Positions 34,951 through 45,659 of a DNA stretch of 64,000 nucleotides are shown in pieces. The stretch covers positions 3,387,618-3,451,617 of the forward strand of contig OZ024850.1 of NCBI GenBank assembly GCA_964017145.1, read 5' to 3'. Both the position numbers and the translations under genes were made by a program. The notes under the pieces are model-generated. The model was given only the letters and a program-made list of their open reading frames with translations, did no database searches and was not told the DNA's origin. Numbering within the stretch: position 1 is the stretch's first letter; the number at the start of each line of letters is the position of its first letter. This DNA is from Agrocybe praecox (Eukaryota; Basidiomycota; Agaricomycetes; Agaricales; Agrocybaceae).

Positions 34951-35630
34951 ATGTCGTGGATTTCATCGACGTTGTCTAGATTATCACCGAAGCGTAAGAG
35001 GTCCAATTCAAGCGATACCTCGGGCGGGTAAGTCCTTATTACGTGCTCTGTGCCACTTAGTGTATAATAGCCAATTCATTATTTTATTATAGGAGTCGAA
35101 GTAATTCACTCTCCAGTGGATGTAGCTCGCTGAATTCGTCTACAATTGGCGAGAGCCAGGATGTCCTCGAGGCACGAGGAGTTTATGCGGAGACTCTCCT
35201 CACTAGTTCTCCTGACGCGCATCCTGCATCTCTCCCAGAATCTGGAGAGTATGCCATATTCCCTTTCGATCTGAACAGGATCTTTGGGGAAATTCCGACG
35301 CTCCAATGCAAATGGGGTGGGTGTCGTTCGTCGGTTCAGGTCGATGAAAAGGACATTCTGCAGCATCTCATCGAAGATCACAATGTGTTACCCATCAGTG
35401 GCTCCGCGCAGCGTTCGAGAATGCAGTGCCTATGGAGAAATTGCGCTAAGGTTCACGGAGGCGGGATTTCGAAGCTCGTAAATCACATCAAACAGGAACA
35501 TCTCGAAGATCACAGTGTATTCTGCGAATACTGTGATGCTTCGGTTGCAAAAAACACCTATAACACTCATTTATTCACGGACTGTCCTGATACTGGGGCA
35601 ATTGGTACATCTCATACCAATTCTGCATGA
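34951..35630 (+). CDS. Small C2H2-type zinc-finger protein
   Basis: Two exons (34951-35027 and 35093-35630) encode 204 residues. The N-terminus is basic and Ser-rich (LSPKRKRSNSSD), which could serve as a nuclear localisation signal. Residues about 98-124 form CKWGGC...HLIEDH, and residues about 136-165 form CLWRNC...HIKQEH, both C-x4-C...H-x4-H fingers of the GLI/ZIC-like spacing. The third unit reads CEYC...H...C and ends near DCPD. This arrangement is common in small Agaricomycete finger proteins. A DNA-binding or other nuclear role is inferred. Its neighbours are the paired orphan GG-x-F genes on either side and a tRNA-Leu just downstream. Confidence 0.8.
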
Positions 35631-35832
35631 TCTTCCTTTCTTTAGACGAAGGATCCAGGTTTCGATTTTCACGAACTCCAATCGTCTGGAGGAGTCGTAA
35701 TATTTGATAGCGTCCTGAGTAAAATTGGTCATATATTTAATGGATGCTGGTACATATGCACTACATGGCCCAGTGCATCTGGAATAAGAGTTCTAGTTCT
35801 TCCAGGCGGCAATTATGAATCCAAATTGACAA

Positions 35833-35940
35833 GGCAAGATGGCCGAGCGGTTAAGGCGTGTGACTCAAGCAATAGCTTGCCTGCTTCAGCGGGTCTTCTC
35901 ATAACGTAATGTTGCGTGGGTTCGAATCCCACTCTTGTCA
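35833..35940 (+). tRNA. tRNA-Leu(CAA) with intron
   Basis: Acceptor stem GGCAAGA (35833-35839) pairs with TCTTGTC (35933-35939) with one G:U, and the discriminator is A. The D-arm is GCC...GGC, the anticodon CAA is at 35866-35868, and the T-arm is GTGGG TTCGAAT CCCAC. The 3' half of the anticodon stem, TCATA (35899-35903), resumes after a putative 28-nt intron (35870-35897) immediately 3' of position 37. The long variable arm is expected for Leu. Confidence 0.92.
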
Positions 35941-36677
35941 GATGAATTCATTCAAGTTTTTCTTGTCAAGCCGTTGTCTTTTTGACTTGTATCGCGATAG
36001 ACAATGGTCCATAATAGTGATTGACTGGAAATTCTCAAACATTCGAAAATTTTACAAATGCGCTACCCGAGCCGCGACCTATTTCCCAGAAAACAAAATA
36101 CTTTTGATAAGAGTTTTGATAAGAGTTTTCGATTATCCTTCGTTTAGCAGAAGTTAGGCAGTACAAATAAAAGGTAAAGATTTATTATCCAAACTATAAA
36201 ACTAAACTAAACTGACCTTTTCTAGACTCCGAAATTTCGCGACAGTTTTTTGTTTTGTTTTTTGTTTTGTCTTTTTTGAGTACTTTAGATTTTCAGTGGC
36301 TCAGTGTGACAAGATCAACGGAATAGTGCTTAAGCGCTTATTATTGGTGTCGCCTACACGTTATACTCTTAGGGCCGACAACCCCGGGCTGAGTCGAATG
36401 TTTTGAAGTCCAATGTGAAAATGATGTGGGTTAATGAGCAAATAAAAAGTCCTCCATGCGTACATCTTGTGTACAGCCGTGTAGTGGGTATGTGGTACTA
36501 ATGTCAGCGACACTGCTTGTCCAAAAAATTCAAGGCTTGTACTTGTACTGTTGTACTCGTAACTCGTGGTACCCCTAATTTGGTAAAGTGGGCATAATAT
36601 GAGCAAATCAAACACAGGTACAAATAGAGGGATATATACGGCTATGTGCAATTACTCCGTTTCTTTCTGCCCCTACC
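35941..36677. other. Intergenic with simple-sequence tracts
   Basis: There is no gene. It holds a short GATAAGAGTTTT duplication near 36,107-36,133 and a TTTTG-type run at 36,245-36,280. A TATATA sequence near 36,634 could serve the gene starting at 36,678. Confidence 0.4.
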
Positions 36678-37628
36678 ATGCCAAATTTCAACCACGCAAA
36701 CCATTTCTTTATTGATCAGGGGACGTTTATAACCGGCGACATGACTGGCGTCGTGAAACCAGACGGTCGGGTCGTATACGAGACGTTCACCAACGCCAGC
36801 AATTTCGTGATCGATGGCGGAGTGTTTATCGCTGGTAGCTCTGAAGGTGTAGAAGGAGGAATAGAAGAATGTCACATGGATTTTGTGCAGTATCCTGGAG
36901 GCCGTAGCCAACCAGACTCGGATGGAAACGTGGATAGAGAGGATCATACGAGTTGCAAGACGTCTGCAGTATCGCGTGGTGCGAATTCCTATCCTTATAC
37001 AGACATGAACAGCCAGAGGCATGGTCATCAGTCTGCTACCCAAACTGGACCCATCGATTACCAAAGTCAACCTCGGGCGCGAGGTTTAGTATCAAAGGAT
37101 AGCACAACTTCGTTTTTCAAAAATGCGAGAAACGGAAAAATTCATGAGGGAGCTTTTACTTGCATCGACATGCAGCCACCTAGGAACAAAAAATCAGATA
37201 GGTTCCCAGGCCATGGAAACACCCTTAGAGGCACCGTAACGAATCTCTCAAGAAACGGTGCTTACCACAATCCCTCCCATCGCTCCTTTGAAGGTACGCC
37301 TGGTCGACATAGCATGCCTCAACAGCGATATACGGGTGTCAAAAATCTGTATAGAACAGGCGGAAGTTCCAACTTTAACGGACCTTCCCAGGAGGTATAT
37401 GATATCTCCTCCTTGAAGTTAAATCTGGACCCAACCCCAATCACCGGACAATACTCTAGAAATCAGGGTATGTCGCCAACGATGGAATGGTCACAGCCAC
37501 AGTCACGGATGAGGCTGGGCATCAGGAACCAACGCATTGTTAGCATAGCGTCTGCGGCCACTAGGATACAGCGCCGGCCGCGCTTGAACAATGAATATAC
37601 CGAAACACAAGAAGCTACCTTCCTCTGA
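36678..37628 (+). CDS. Orphan protein with GG-x-F motifs, copy 2
   Basis: This is an intronless frame of 316 codons, paralogous to the minus-strand gene at 33343-34110. It starts MPNFNHANHFFIDQGTF, followed by KPDGRVVYETFTN and ASNFVIDGGVFIAGSSEG (about residues 40-57). A long polar linker follows, then a third weaker copy KNARNGKIHEGAFTC (about 147-161) and a basic tail rich in Arg, Ser and Asn. The two proteins keep the same order of motif, linker, motif and tail, but diverge strongly in the linker. No signal peptide, helix bundle or catalytic motif is evident. The xNFxIxGGxF units look like short beta-forming repeats; an aggregation or scaffold role is only a guess. Confidence 0.78.
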   Translation: MPNFNHANHFFIDQGTFITGDMTGVVKPDGRVVYETFTNASNFVIDGGVFIAGSSEGVEGGIEECHMDFVQYPGGRSQPDSDGNVDREDHTSCKTSAVSRGANSYPYTDMNSQRHGHQSATQTGPIDYQSQPRARGLVSKDSTTSFFKNARNGKIHEGAFTCIDMQPPRNKKSDRFPGHGNTLRGTVTNLSRNGAYHNPSHRSFEGTPGRHSMPQQRYTGVKNLYRTGGSSNFNGPSQEVYDISSLKLNLDPTPITGQYSRNQGMSPTMEWSQPQSRMRLGIRNQRIVSIASAATRIQRRPRLNNEYTETQEATFL

Positions 37629-38100
37629 TCTTCTCCGTTAACTTGTATTCTTCGGGCATTTCATTTCATCAGTTACCGGGTGATGTATGGACTACCTTAG
37701 AACATCGAAGATATATTTATATTTCACCAATCATCTGCACCTCTCCCACATTGTAATTAAACTTTTTTTGATATAATATGAGCGACATTGGGAGCACATC
37801 CCATATCGATGTGGATACTCTCTTTGCTACCAAAATGAGGTATGAAAACGTACGTATGGAATTTAAATACTAAGGAAGTGCTATATAATTTACAGTGGGA
37901 AGTAAAATAGAATTGTCTGAGATGTATGCGTCTTATTAGACGAGGAATATACGGAATGTGTACTGCATCTTAAGAGAAATCGGAAGTGCGTCAGAACTTT
38001 ATAGCTTCGGGAATATGGGCTATGGCATACCTTTACGTAATTCTACACTGAATGCCGTGTTTTGAATGCTATGTTCTCTCCGTGATTCCGCAGCGTGTTG
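37629..38100. other. Intergenic, nothing recognised
   Basis: AT-rich, no supported frame. A short in-frame ATG at 37,778 (MSDIGSTSHIDVDTLF) soon ends and has no clear continuation. Confidence 0.35.
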
Positions 38101-38388
38101 CTAGTTTCCATCACTTGTATTTGTTGGCTCCGGGGGAACGATCTGAATAACGAATTCGTTCTGTGCGCCTACAGTGTATGTTTCTATAGATATTTGGTCG
38201 TCCTCCATTGAATGGTCGGTTTTCCCGTGAAAATCACTGGTAGTAGGTAGATGTGGCGTTGTCTGATACTCTCCATGAGAATTTGGGTGAATTTTTCGTA
38301 ATGCGGTTTCATTTGATGTATAGGTGATTTGGCGAAGCGATTTATTAATGATAAAGGATGCGTTGTGTAGGCGGTAAAGGCTTGACAT
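38101..38388 (-). CDS. Small orphan protein, 95 residues
   Basis: The frame opens at MSSLYRLHNASF (ATG at 38388) and ends EPTNTSDGN. I picked this start over an upstream in-frame ATG at 38439 because a TATATAAAG box lies about 45 bp before it, the spacing seen at other genes here, and because the context CAAAATG is favourable. The protein is polar with an acidic middle (SMEDDQISIE) and no signal peptide or helix. I recognise no family. It could be a real small gene or a chance frame. Confidence 0.4.
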   Translation of the reverse strand: MSSLYRLHNASFIINKSLRQITYTSNETALRKIHPNSHGEYQTTPHLPTTSDFHGKTDHSMEDDQISIETYTVGAQNEFVIQIVPPEPTNTSDGN

Positions 38389-38428
38389 TTTGAGAGAGTT
38401 AGATTGGTATGAATGAATGCAGCTCACC

Positions 38429-38437
38429 TTTATATAC
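38429..38437 (-). promoter_or_regulatory. TATA box of the small orphan gene
   Basis: TATATAAAG on the minus strand, about 45 bp upstream of the ATG at 38388. Confidence 0.4.
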
Positions 38438-39578
38438 ATACGAAAACTGCATTGTGTGATCGGTATTTGGAAAAGGTCTATTTATATGATACGGTAATGG
38501 GCAAAAATGCATGCGGCGGTGCAGGCACGATTGTGAAAATGCGGAATGGCGCCATAACGCACACAGGATGGGTTAACTAAGGTGGCTCACTTGTATGATG
38601 GCTGTGATGTCGTTGCTCATCTGCTTTGTCCTTGCTGCGCATTTGGACTGAAGACGTATACACAGGTACATGTAACATAGCCCCGGGACTGCCGAGGACT
38701 GCTGGTCCCGGCAGTGGCTTATCACGTGTATCAACGATCATAGTATCAATAATCGTATAGCATTGTACTAAGGATCGCTGTAGCTGTAGCGTAATCGACG
38801 ATTGACACGGATAGGACGGAAACTCTACGAAAGTAACTGATCAGATGGTTGCCGAGAGATGCTTCGGTCCCAATGACATGAACACCTGAATTGGGGTATC
38901 ATATATTTCACAGATGTGTCGTGGCATATACTTTGTGTATCGGGCATCTTTAATGACCCTACACCTTGCCGAGGTGTAGAGGATGGTAGATATTAATATC
39001 ATTGTGAAGAAAGACAATGTACACTGTGAAATTGTTAGGAGTTCCATTATCTCCGATTTCAAATTCAAAGAAAAAATCCGCGATTTTCACAATGACAGAA
39101 CCTTTCAAAAGAAATACACATCCCCTTTCATAAGCGGTAGGGCAACATATAAATACAGGACACCGTTTCATCGACAGATTCCCAGAACCATCTCATTCTT
39201 CTCCATCATATCCAGCGCTATACGCGACCCGCCAGATGCAGCGTCTATTTCTACCACTCAATTCTCAATATCTCACGATGATATTTCACATCAAGATAAT
39301 TCTCGTGTCTGGATCCTTCTCTCTCCTTGAGGAATGCATCAAACTATCAGACCGACTTCTACTAGGATTATTAGCATGCCATACCTGCGGGGTCTGTGCC
39401 CACTGATGAATCCCGCCAGCGGAGCACACGCAAAGTCCAGGATAGCTTCTTTTGATTTCTCCAGATCCAGGAATTTTGGGATACAAGGAATGGAAACGTC
39501 GCCAAGCCTTGCAAATGCGAACTTTATGCGACATTCTTGCCGCGTTGCGGGGATCACGAGGCATTTGAAAAGAGGGCT
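38438..39578. other. Intergenic, no supported gene
   Basis: Open frames at 38,841-39,564 overlap on both strands and have no domain. No repeat was recognised apart from the candidate target-site copy AAAGGAAG at 39579-39586, just past the end. Confidence 0.35.
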
Positions 39579-39909
39579 AAAGGAAGCAATACTTTACAGT
39601 CCCCCACTGATTCCTGGTGGAGTCCAGTGGAGTCCACATAATCCCCTGGAGTCCAGTGGATTAGCATGTTTTTTGTGCAGGATTCCACTGGAGTCTGGTG
39701 GACTCCACCAGACTCCAGTCAAACTTTGTGTAAACTTGTTGTTTACATGTTTTATGCAATGTCACTTATGTTAAAAAAACATAACATTCACCAAAAACAT
39801 GACATTCACACCAAAAAACATATTAAAAAGCGAAATTTAATTGATTAACTAAGAAATTCATAATATACATGATTTTTATGTACTTATATAATTATTTTTA
39901 ATGTAAGAA

Positions 39910-40060
39910 AATGGGGGGGAAGGAAATATGGAAAGGGGAGGGCAGAGGGCAGAGAAGGAGAGGAGAGGGGGATAGGGCAGAGAGAGATGGCCAGGAGAAG
40001 AAAGAGAGAGAGGGCAGGGTAGAGGGGGGGGATGGAACTTGGAGGGGAGAGACAGTGGGG
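39910..40060 (+). repeat. Polypurine (G/A) tract
   Basis: About 150 bases are almost entirely G and A, with runs of GAGAGG and GGGGGG. It lies inside the TIR element, just before the (CGT)n region. Confidence 0.7.
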
Positions 40061-40179
40061 GCCGCCTGTGCCCAGCAGGGGTGAGCGAGGAGACGACGTG
40101 GACAGGGTACTTACCGTTGCCCTAAACGCCCCTCTCCTCACCTCGCCACGTCACGCCCTTGCCCCCAACCCCGGCCCTT

Positions 40180-40710
40180 CGTGTTCGTCGATGTCGCCAC
40201 GCTCGTCCACCAGCGTGTCGTTGTCGTCACTGGCGTCGTGTGTCGTTGGCGTTGTCACCGCTGCCATCGTGTCGTCGGCGTCGGCGTCGTATGTCGTGCG
40301 TTGTCGTCATCGACTCGTCGTTGTGTCGTCGTTGGCGTCGTCGTCGTGGGCGTTGCTGCGTGGTGGGCGTTGCTGCGTGGTGGCGACGGAGGATGGGTGG
40401 GAGGTCGTCGTGTCGTCGTGTCGTCGTCGTCGTCGTGTCGTCGTCGTCGTCGTGTCGTCGTTGTCGTGTCGTCGTCGTCGTCGTCGTCGTCGTCGTGTCG
40501 TCGTGTCGTCGTCGTGTCGTCGTCGTCGTCGTGTCGTCGTCGTCGTCGTGTCGTCGTCGTCGTCGTGTCGTCGTCGTCGTCGTGTCGTTCGCGTCGTCGT
40601 TCGCGTCGTCGTCGTTGTCCTTCGCGTCGTGGTGTCGTTCGCGTCGTCATCGTCTTCGTCGTTCGCGTCATCGTCGTCGTTGTCGTTGTCGTTGGTGATG
40701 CGGCGTGGTG
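40180..40710 (+). repeat. (CGT)n trinucleotide satellite
   Basis: GTCGTCGTC runs are broken by GTGTCGTC, CGTTCGCGTC and CGTTGTCGTT variants. The long frames crossing it on both strands (poly Ser/Arg/Val, poly Thr/Asp) are artefacts of a triplet repeat. Confidence 0.8.
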
Positions 40711-41242
40711 GCGACCAGACGTGGTGGTGACGGACGGTGGATGGGTGGTGGTGGTAGTGGTAAGAAGCAAGGAAAGAGTGATGACGCGGCCAGGGCAGCG
40801 GGTTGTGGCTGTGCTGGCAATTTCCGAAGCGGCCCGAACGTCTATTTTAGGAATTTTGCAGAAACTGTTGTTTGTATGTCACACGGACCTCCTAAAATTA
40901 TGAAAAAATCACGTAAATTCCTAAAATATTCGAAATATATTTATCAAACGTCAAATATGACGTAATGTGTTACGGTTTTGGCAGAAATGACAAAATAACC
41001 ATGAAAAAATAAAATAAAACATATCACAGTCCATGTTGAGTCCAGATTGAGTCCAGATTGAGTCCAGTCCACCATATTCCGGTCGCAAGTCCAGTATGAG
41101 ACTCAGTCCACCCCCAATCCAGGTGGAGTCCAGTACTTGAGCTTGGCTGGGGCTACCAGCCATTTGGAATAGTGCAAAAAGTACCGGACTCCACTGGACT
41201 CCGTCAGGAATCAGTGGGGGAGTGTAAAGCCCTCAAAGGAAG

Positions 41243-43774
41243 GCGTACGCATCCAGATATGTCATGGGATATTGTATCAGCTTGTTTTAGGGGTGACATT
41301 TTGTTCAATGATATTGCCTCTAACGAGGATATTTCTATGTAGGGGTAATTCGTGTACTTACATATGTAACCTCAATTCGAACAATGCATTTAGTCATCAG
41401 TCGAATGGATTTATATCACAATGGCGTTCGTACAAATTTACAAAATACAACGTAATCATAGAATACGAATACGAAGGGCGGAGAACAATGTATTGTGATG
41501 ATTGGATATGAGTTATGGGAACACAACGTTGCAGTCGTACAAGAGTCACGGAGAGTAGTGAGAAAAATATCCCAGAAGAATGGGAGGGGTTTGAAAGGTC
41601 AAAGACAAAGGAGAACAACCACGTCCCCAGAACGTTATTCTGATGAAATATCAACGAACGAAAACTTATTGCCCATGAGTCGACTGTTCGAATAAAGAAG
41701 GGATTGCGAGAAAGCGAGCTCGAAGCGCGAAAGTTTTGATTCGTGCCCAGAGCAGGGGCAACGGCTGGGGAAACAAAAGTCAGATATGCGGATGAACACG
41801 ATACAATATACCCAGACTTCAAAATAATCGGCGACGAGGCAATCCGTGAACCAAATCAAGGATATTGATAACGTAGCGCGAAGGGAGGAGAACCATACGA
41901 GGAAGGAGGGAATCCATCAGGTTTGAGGTTGATAATGCGAAAAGGGGGACGACTCGAGGATGACTTCAGGACGAAGCAGAAGGAAATTTCGAGCTTCAAA
42001 CTTCGAGTTTGATCGGAACGCGAGTCTGAATGACCAGAAGTTGAAGCTGCAAATAATCTTGCTCGCGTCCATGCGTCTTCAAGAAATCGACGCAGGGTCA
42101 TTTTATTCCGATTCGCGAGAGGTGGAGGTCAGTCAAGGAAGACTGGGAGATCAAGACAGTATGATATGTAGAGAGGAAGGAAAGAAAGCATTACTTTGAT
42201 CACCGAGATGCGCATTCCATCCAACGGAACCAGCTTTGATACTGCTTGAGTTTGATCATGGTGGGCAGTGGTCGTTGCACGAGATGATAGTTTCCATCGT
42301 TCGTATCACTGATAGGACGAGACCGGGTAAAAACAAAGTCGACGAGAGTGGGATAGTTTTGTATATATCTTATGAAGCGAGAAGATTCGGGGTGAAAGGC
42401 GTGAGTACTTGAGTACTAAGTATCAGAGCGCTAAAGCGCTAACGTTCTAACCTTTGCATTTGGGCTGGCGAAAAGTGAATTGAAAAATCGATTAGGAACA
42501 AATTAAAGCAGGGAAGCAACGAGTTAATCGAGCTCACCTAAAACAATACTTTTTCTGGCATCCCGGCGAAATTCCACTGAGGACCTCTCCTTTCCCAAAG
42601 TTCCAATACCGTGATCCATCCATTCCTTTTAGCGTCCTGTTCGGATCGTTTCTCGGTATATGCGGTCGTACAACCTATCCATGAAAAGAACTTCCAGGTT
42701 CGCCTACCGATACAAAAGTCAACAGGTATGTTCATAACATAGAAACTTTGAAGAGAATGGCAGAACGTCTAGGAGTAGTTTGGAGGAAAGGGAGGAAGTC
42801 AACCAACGCTGGCAAAATTTAGTCCGATATCCCCGAATTTGGTTGAATTGAACTCCGATACCCACCATCGGCATCACGCACAGGCAAAAATAGAATATCC
42901 ATCCCTATGTCCTTCCGACTTCGTAGACAATAATACATACAACAGAGAGGGCCGGGAGAGCATGGAACCAATCTCGGTTCTCGGGTTGAAAACTCTCGTC
43001 GCGTTCTTAACGGATGAGCATACCTCCTATTTTCTATAAATAAACCCCAAGGAGTCCGTGGAATAGACGTGGGAGCGATCCATATTGCAGCGACAAAACT
43101 TTCCGGGAAGAAATTAGTAGAAGGCGAAGGCGTCGAGATCGAGACATGATGCAGGAAAGGAGGTAGCGACCGTCGAACGTCAACGAAAATCAAGTCCACC
43201 TGAGGAATATTTAATTATACTAGACAACGGTACGTAAATTACTCGGTTGGTGGACGATTCCGCTCATGCATCATGTACATGCAAGGGGTGCGGGTACGAA
43301 GGTTGAACAGGATACACGGAACCCCCTGTTTGTGATTCGCTTAAGCACTGTATGTACATATTCACACACTGTCAGGAAATTGATCCCCGCTTGGTACACA
43401 TCAAAGTAATGCTCGATCTTATGCCATTGATAGATTTCTTATGATGCGGACAGGAGCCTGAGGCCTGAGGCCTTAATGTCGCTCGTGATCAGCTAAGATC
43501 ACTTCTGTTGTACATGTTTGACTATAGAACGAGGCATCATTAGAAGTGCGGACACTAAATATGATGTTTCATAAATGTTGTCGACGTCAACTCTTGCTGG
43601 ACTGATCGTTAATGCGAATAAATTTACATTTATTGGTTTTCTCGATATTATGGAAGAAATTCAGACACAGTGAGACGCGTAACTCTAGAAACATGTCAGA
43701 TGGATATTTCTGAGGATTCTATGTATATGGTATGACACTTACCGAGTCACCACATACGATGTGTGAGTTGGCCA
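41243..43774. repeat. Repeat-derived gene-free stretch
   Basis: From 41,450 to 42,500 the plus strand is purine-rich, like 1-2110 and 24,100-26,050, and carries only short overlapping frames. A dispersed repeat copy is at 42,807-42,871. No gene or RNA was recognised. Confidence 0.4.
42807..42871 (+). repeat. Dispersed CGCTGGCA...CTCCGA repeat, copy
   Basis: CGCTGGCA, AGTCCGATATCCCCGA, TTGAATTGAACTCCGA and CCATCGGCATCAC occur in family order. The last part recurs at 26,036-26,056. Confidence 0.5.
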
Positions 43775-44276
43775 TCAGGCACTGCTAACGAGGATGGATT
43801 GCGTTCCCGGGGTGTAGCAAAAATTGTTGTCTAATCTAGTTCCACAGGTCGAGATTTGATTGCAGCTGTGTCCGCAGCCTCCACGATCGCAGAATCCGAC
43901 GTTGTTCGTTGCGCTTATACACTGGGTTCCCGGAGTGCTGAGGCATGTAGCCCCCCCGTTGTATACAGTACATGAGCCACCACACACGTTGTTAATGCGC
44001 TTATTGCAGTATACCACCATGGTGTTCAGCACGTTTCGACGTGCGAGGTCCTTTTCGATGGGCTTTCCGATGTAAGTGATGTCGGCGTCGGTAGTGGAGA
44101 GCCAGTTCATGAGCTCGGAATGACTAGCGACATTGGTCATCTGAAGTTGCTATAAGTTAGTACACAGTACAGCGAATGCTTCAAAGGGCAAGACTAACTG
44201 GCGTTGCTTTCACAAATGCGGTCAAACCAGCAGCAGCAACAGTGATGAGGAGTTTGAAAGAAGTAGAGAACATCAT
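43775..44276 (-). CDS. Small secreted cysteine-rich protein
   Basis: Two exons (44199-44276 and 43775-44149) encode 150 residues. Residues 1-25 form a signal peptide (SFKLLITVAAAGLTAFVKA), so secretion is expected. After a Cys-free segment (TNVASHSELMNWLSTTDAD...) the C-terminal half holds ten cysteines, spaced like CNKRINNVC, CTVYNGGATC, FCDRGGCGHSC and STCGTRLDNNFC, with STPGTQC and YTPGTQS as an imperfect internal repeat. Five disulfides are plausible. The architecture is typical of basidiomycete small secreted proteins, but I know no function and do not assign one. A TATAAAG lies about 70 bp upstream on the minus strand. A double ATG opens the frame; either may be used. Confidence 0.8.
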
Positions 44277-44345
44277 GTTAGCCTTATTCAAGTTGGTTGG
44301 GATATGATTTCGATGCTGAACTTTTGTACCTGTGTATATGCTACC

Positions 44346-44352
44346 TTTATAT
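44346..44352 (-). promoter_or_regulatory. TATA box of the secreted cysteine-rich gene
   Basis: CATATAAAGG on the minus strand, about 70 bp upstream of the ATG at 44276. Confidence 0.4.
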
Positions 44353-45659
44353 GTTATAAGGGAGCGCATAACAGAGTGGTACACATGGGCACCCGGATCT
44401 AATCATTCGTCCATACTACACAGTATACGTTGCCGCCTTCTAGCTCTTACTTGAACTGCATCATTCGACTAAGCCATACCTCGTGTTGATATTACGTTTA
44501 TAATGATTCCCGATTTTTCAAAGGCCACACCCCATAGTAGCCTTCATTTTCGTCTCTTACAGAGGCGTAGTAATAAATTTATTGTCTCTGGTGACCAAGC
44601 TTCTAAAGGAATGGACAAGTCCGACTTATTGCAGGAATAACACACAACAAATAAATAAAAGCTTAGTTTAAACCACGACTGATATTTACCTGTAGTTCCT
44701 TAAACAGGTTAATTGCCGTGATGATAAGTGCTATTTGCCGCCCTGCTAATATTCCACTGGCGCTTGTTTTGATGAAGTTCCGTGGAGTCATTCTCGATTT
44801 TTGGTATATGGTGCTAGTGGCGCAAAACCCATTTCATTAGCTTGATGAGCGTGGAGTCGTAGTGATGGAAAATGAGAGAATCACATCGGACAAAATGATG
44901 TAACAGAAACTATCTTGATATATTTTTACCATATTCAGTATGGTCATCGGCAAAGTACACCAAGGTTCCAACCCACGCGTCTGGGGCGATTTTGACACGT
45001 GAACATTGTCAACCTACACGTGACCCGTATTCTGATTAGTAACGGCAACGAACGGCACTCGAATCCATCAACAGGGGCGCGATAAGATCGAGCAGAATAA
45101 CCCTGTTCAGAAGGTATGTTTATCGAAACATTGTCCCTGAATGATAAAAATCATCCGAGGTTGTCTTTTGTTTCATCGTTGCTGCGGCACCCGGATCAAA
45201 TGGGCTTTAATGGGGTATGTTTTCCACGGCATCGGCAACTCATCATAGCAATATCGATATCGATAATACGTCATAAACTTAGACTTCATAGTTTTCGAAA
45301 GAATACAGAAAGAAAACAGAGTAATACAGGTCATCAAATAATTTTTCACCCAAGACAATCGTTAAATAGAAGAATCAAACCAGCGAAGTGAGCCACGGCT
45401 TCCTAAACGCTGCTCATGCCCCGGGTAGCTATGCTTGGCGGGCAGATAGCACGTACACGGTGTCTCGGCTGCGGCGGGGATCATTCGCTTTCAATACTGT
45501 ATGAGGATTGCTGCGAGTACAGCATTGCACTACTTTTCTGGACGAGATAAAACTGTCTGGAGGCTAGTTTAAATAGAACCAAAAGTTTCTTCAAGTTCTG
45601 ACCGCAGATCCCGACGACACCCCAACTTCCTTTCCTTCATAGCCGACTCTCTTTTAAAT
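44353..45659. other. Intergenic, no supported gene
   Basis: No domain-bearing frame. AT-rich with scattered short frames on both strands. The last 100 bases form the leader of the RTA1 gene. Confidence 0.4.

Larger units (their letters stand above)
39587..41234. mobile_element. Non-autonomous TIR transposon with purine and (CGT)n tracts
   Basis: The ends are inverted repeats. CTTTACAGTCCCCCACTG from 39592, continuing through ATTCCTG and GGAGTCCAGTGGAGTCC, is mirrored at about 41,185-41,229 with few mismatches. Direct copies of AAAGGAAG flank the ends at 39579-39586 and 41235-41242, five bases outside the strong TIR on both sides, which suggests an 8-bp target-site duplication. Both subterminal arms repeat GAGTCCA many times in both orientations. 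The interior has a purine tract (39,910-40,060), a long (CGT)n region (40,180-40,710) and no transposase. The 8-bp duplication would fit hAT-like or KDZ elements; the class is unsure. Confidence 0.72.

Noticed and set aside
40032..40903. Long overlapping frames on both strands (up to 240 codons) across the (CGT)n region
   Set aside because: They are artefacts of a triplet repeat lacking stops: runs of Ser/Arg/Val or Thr/Asp, no domain, inside a TIR element.
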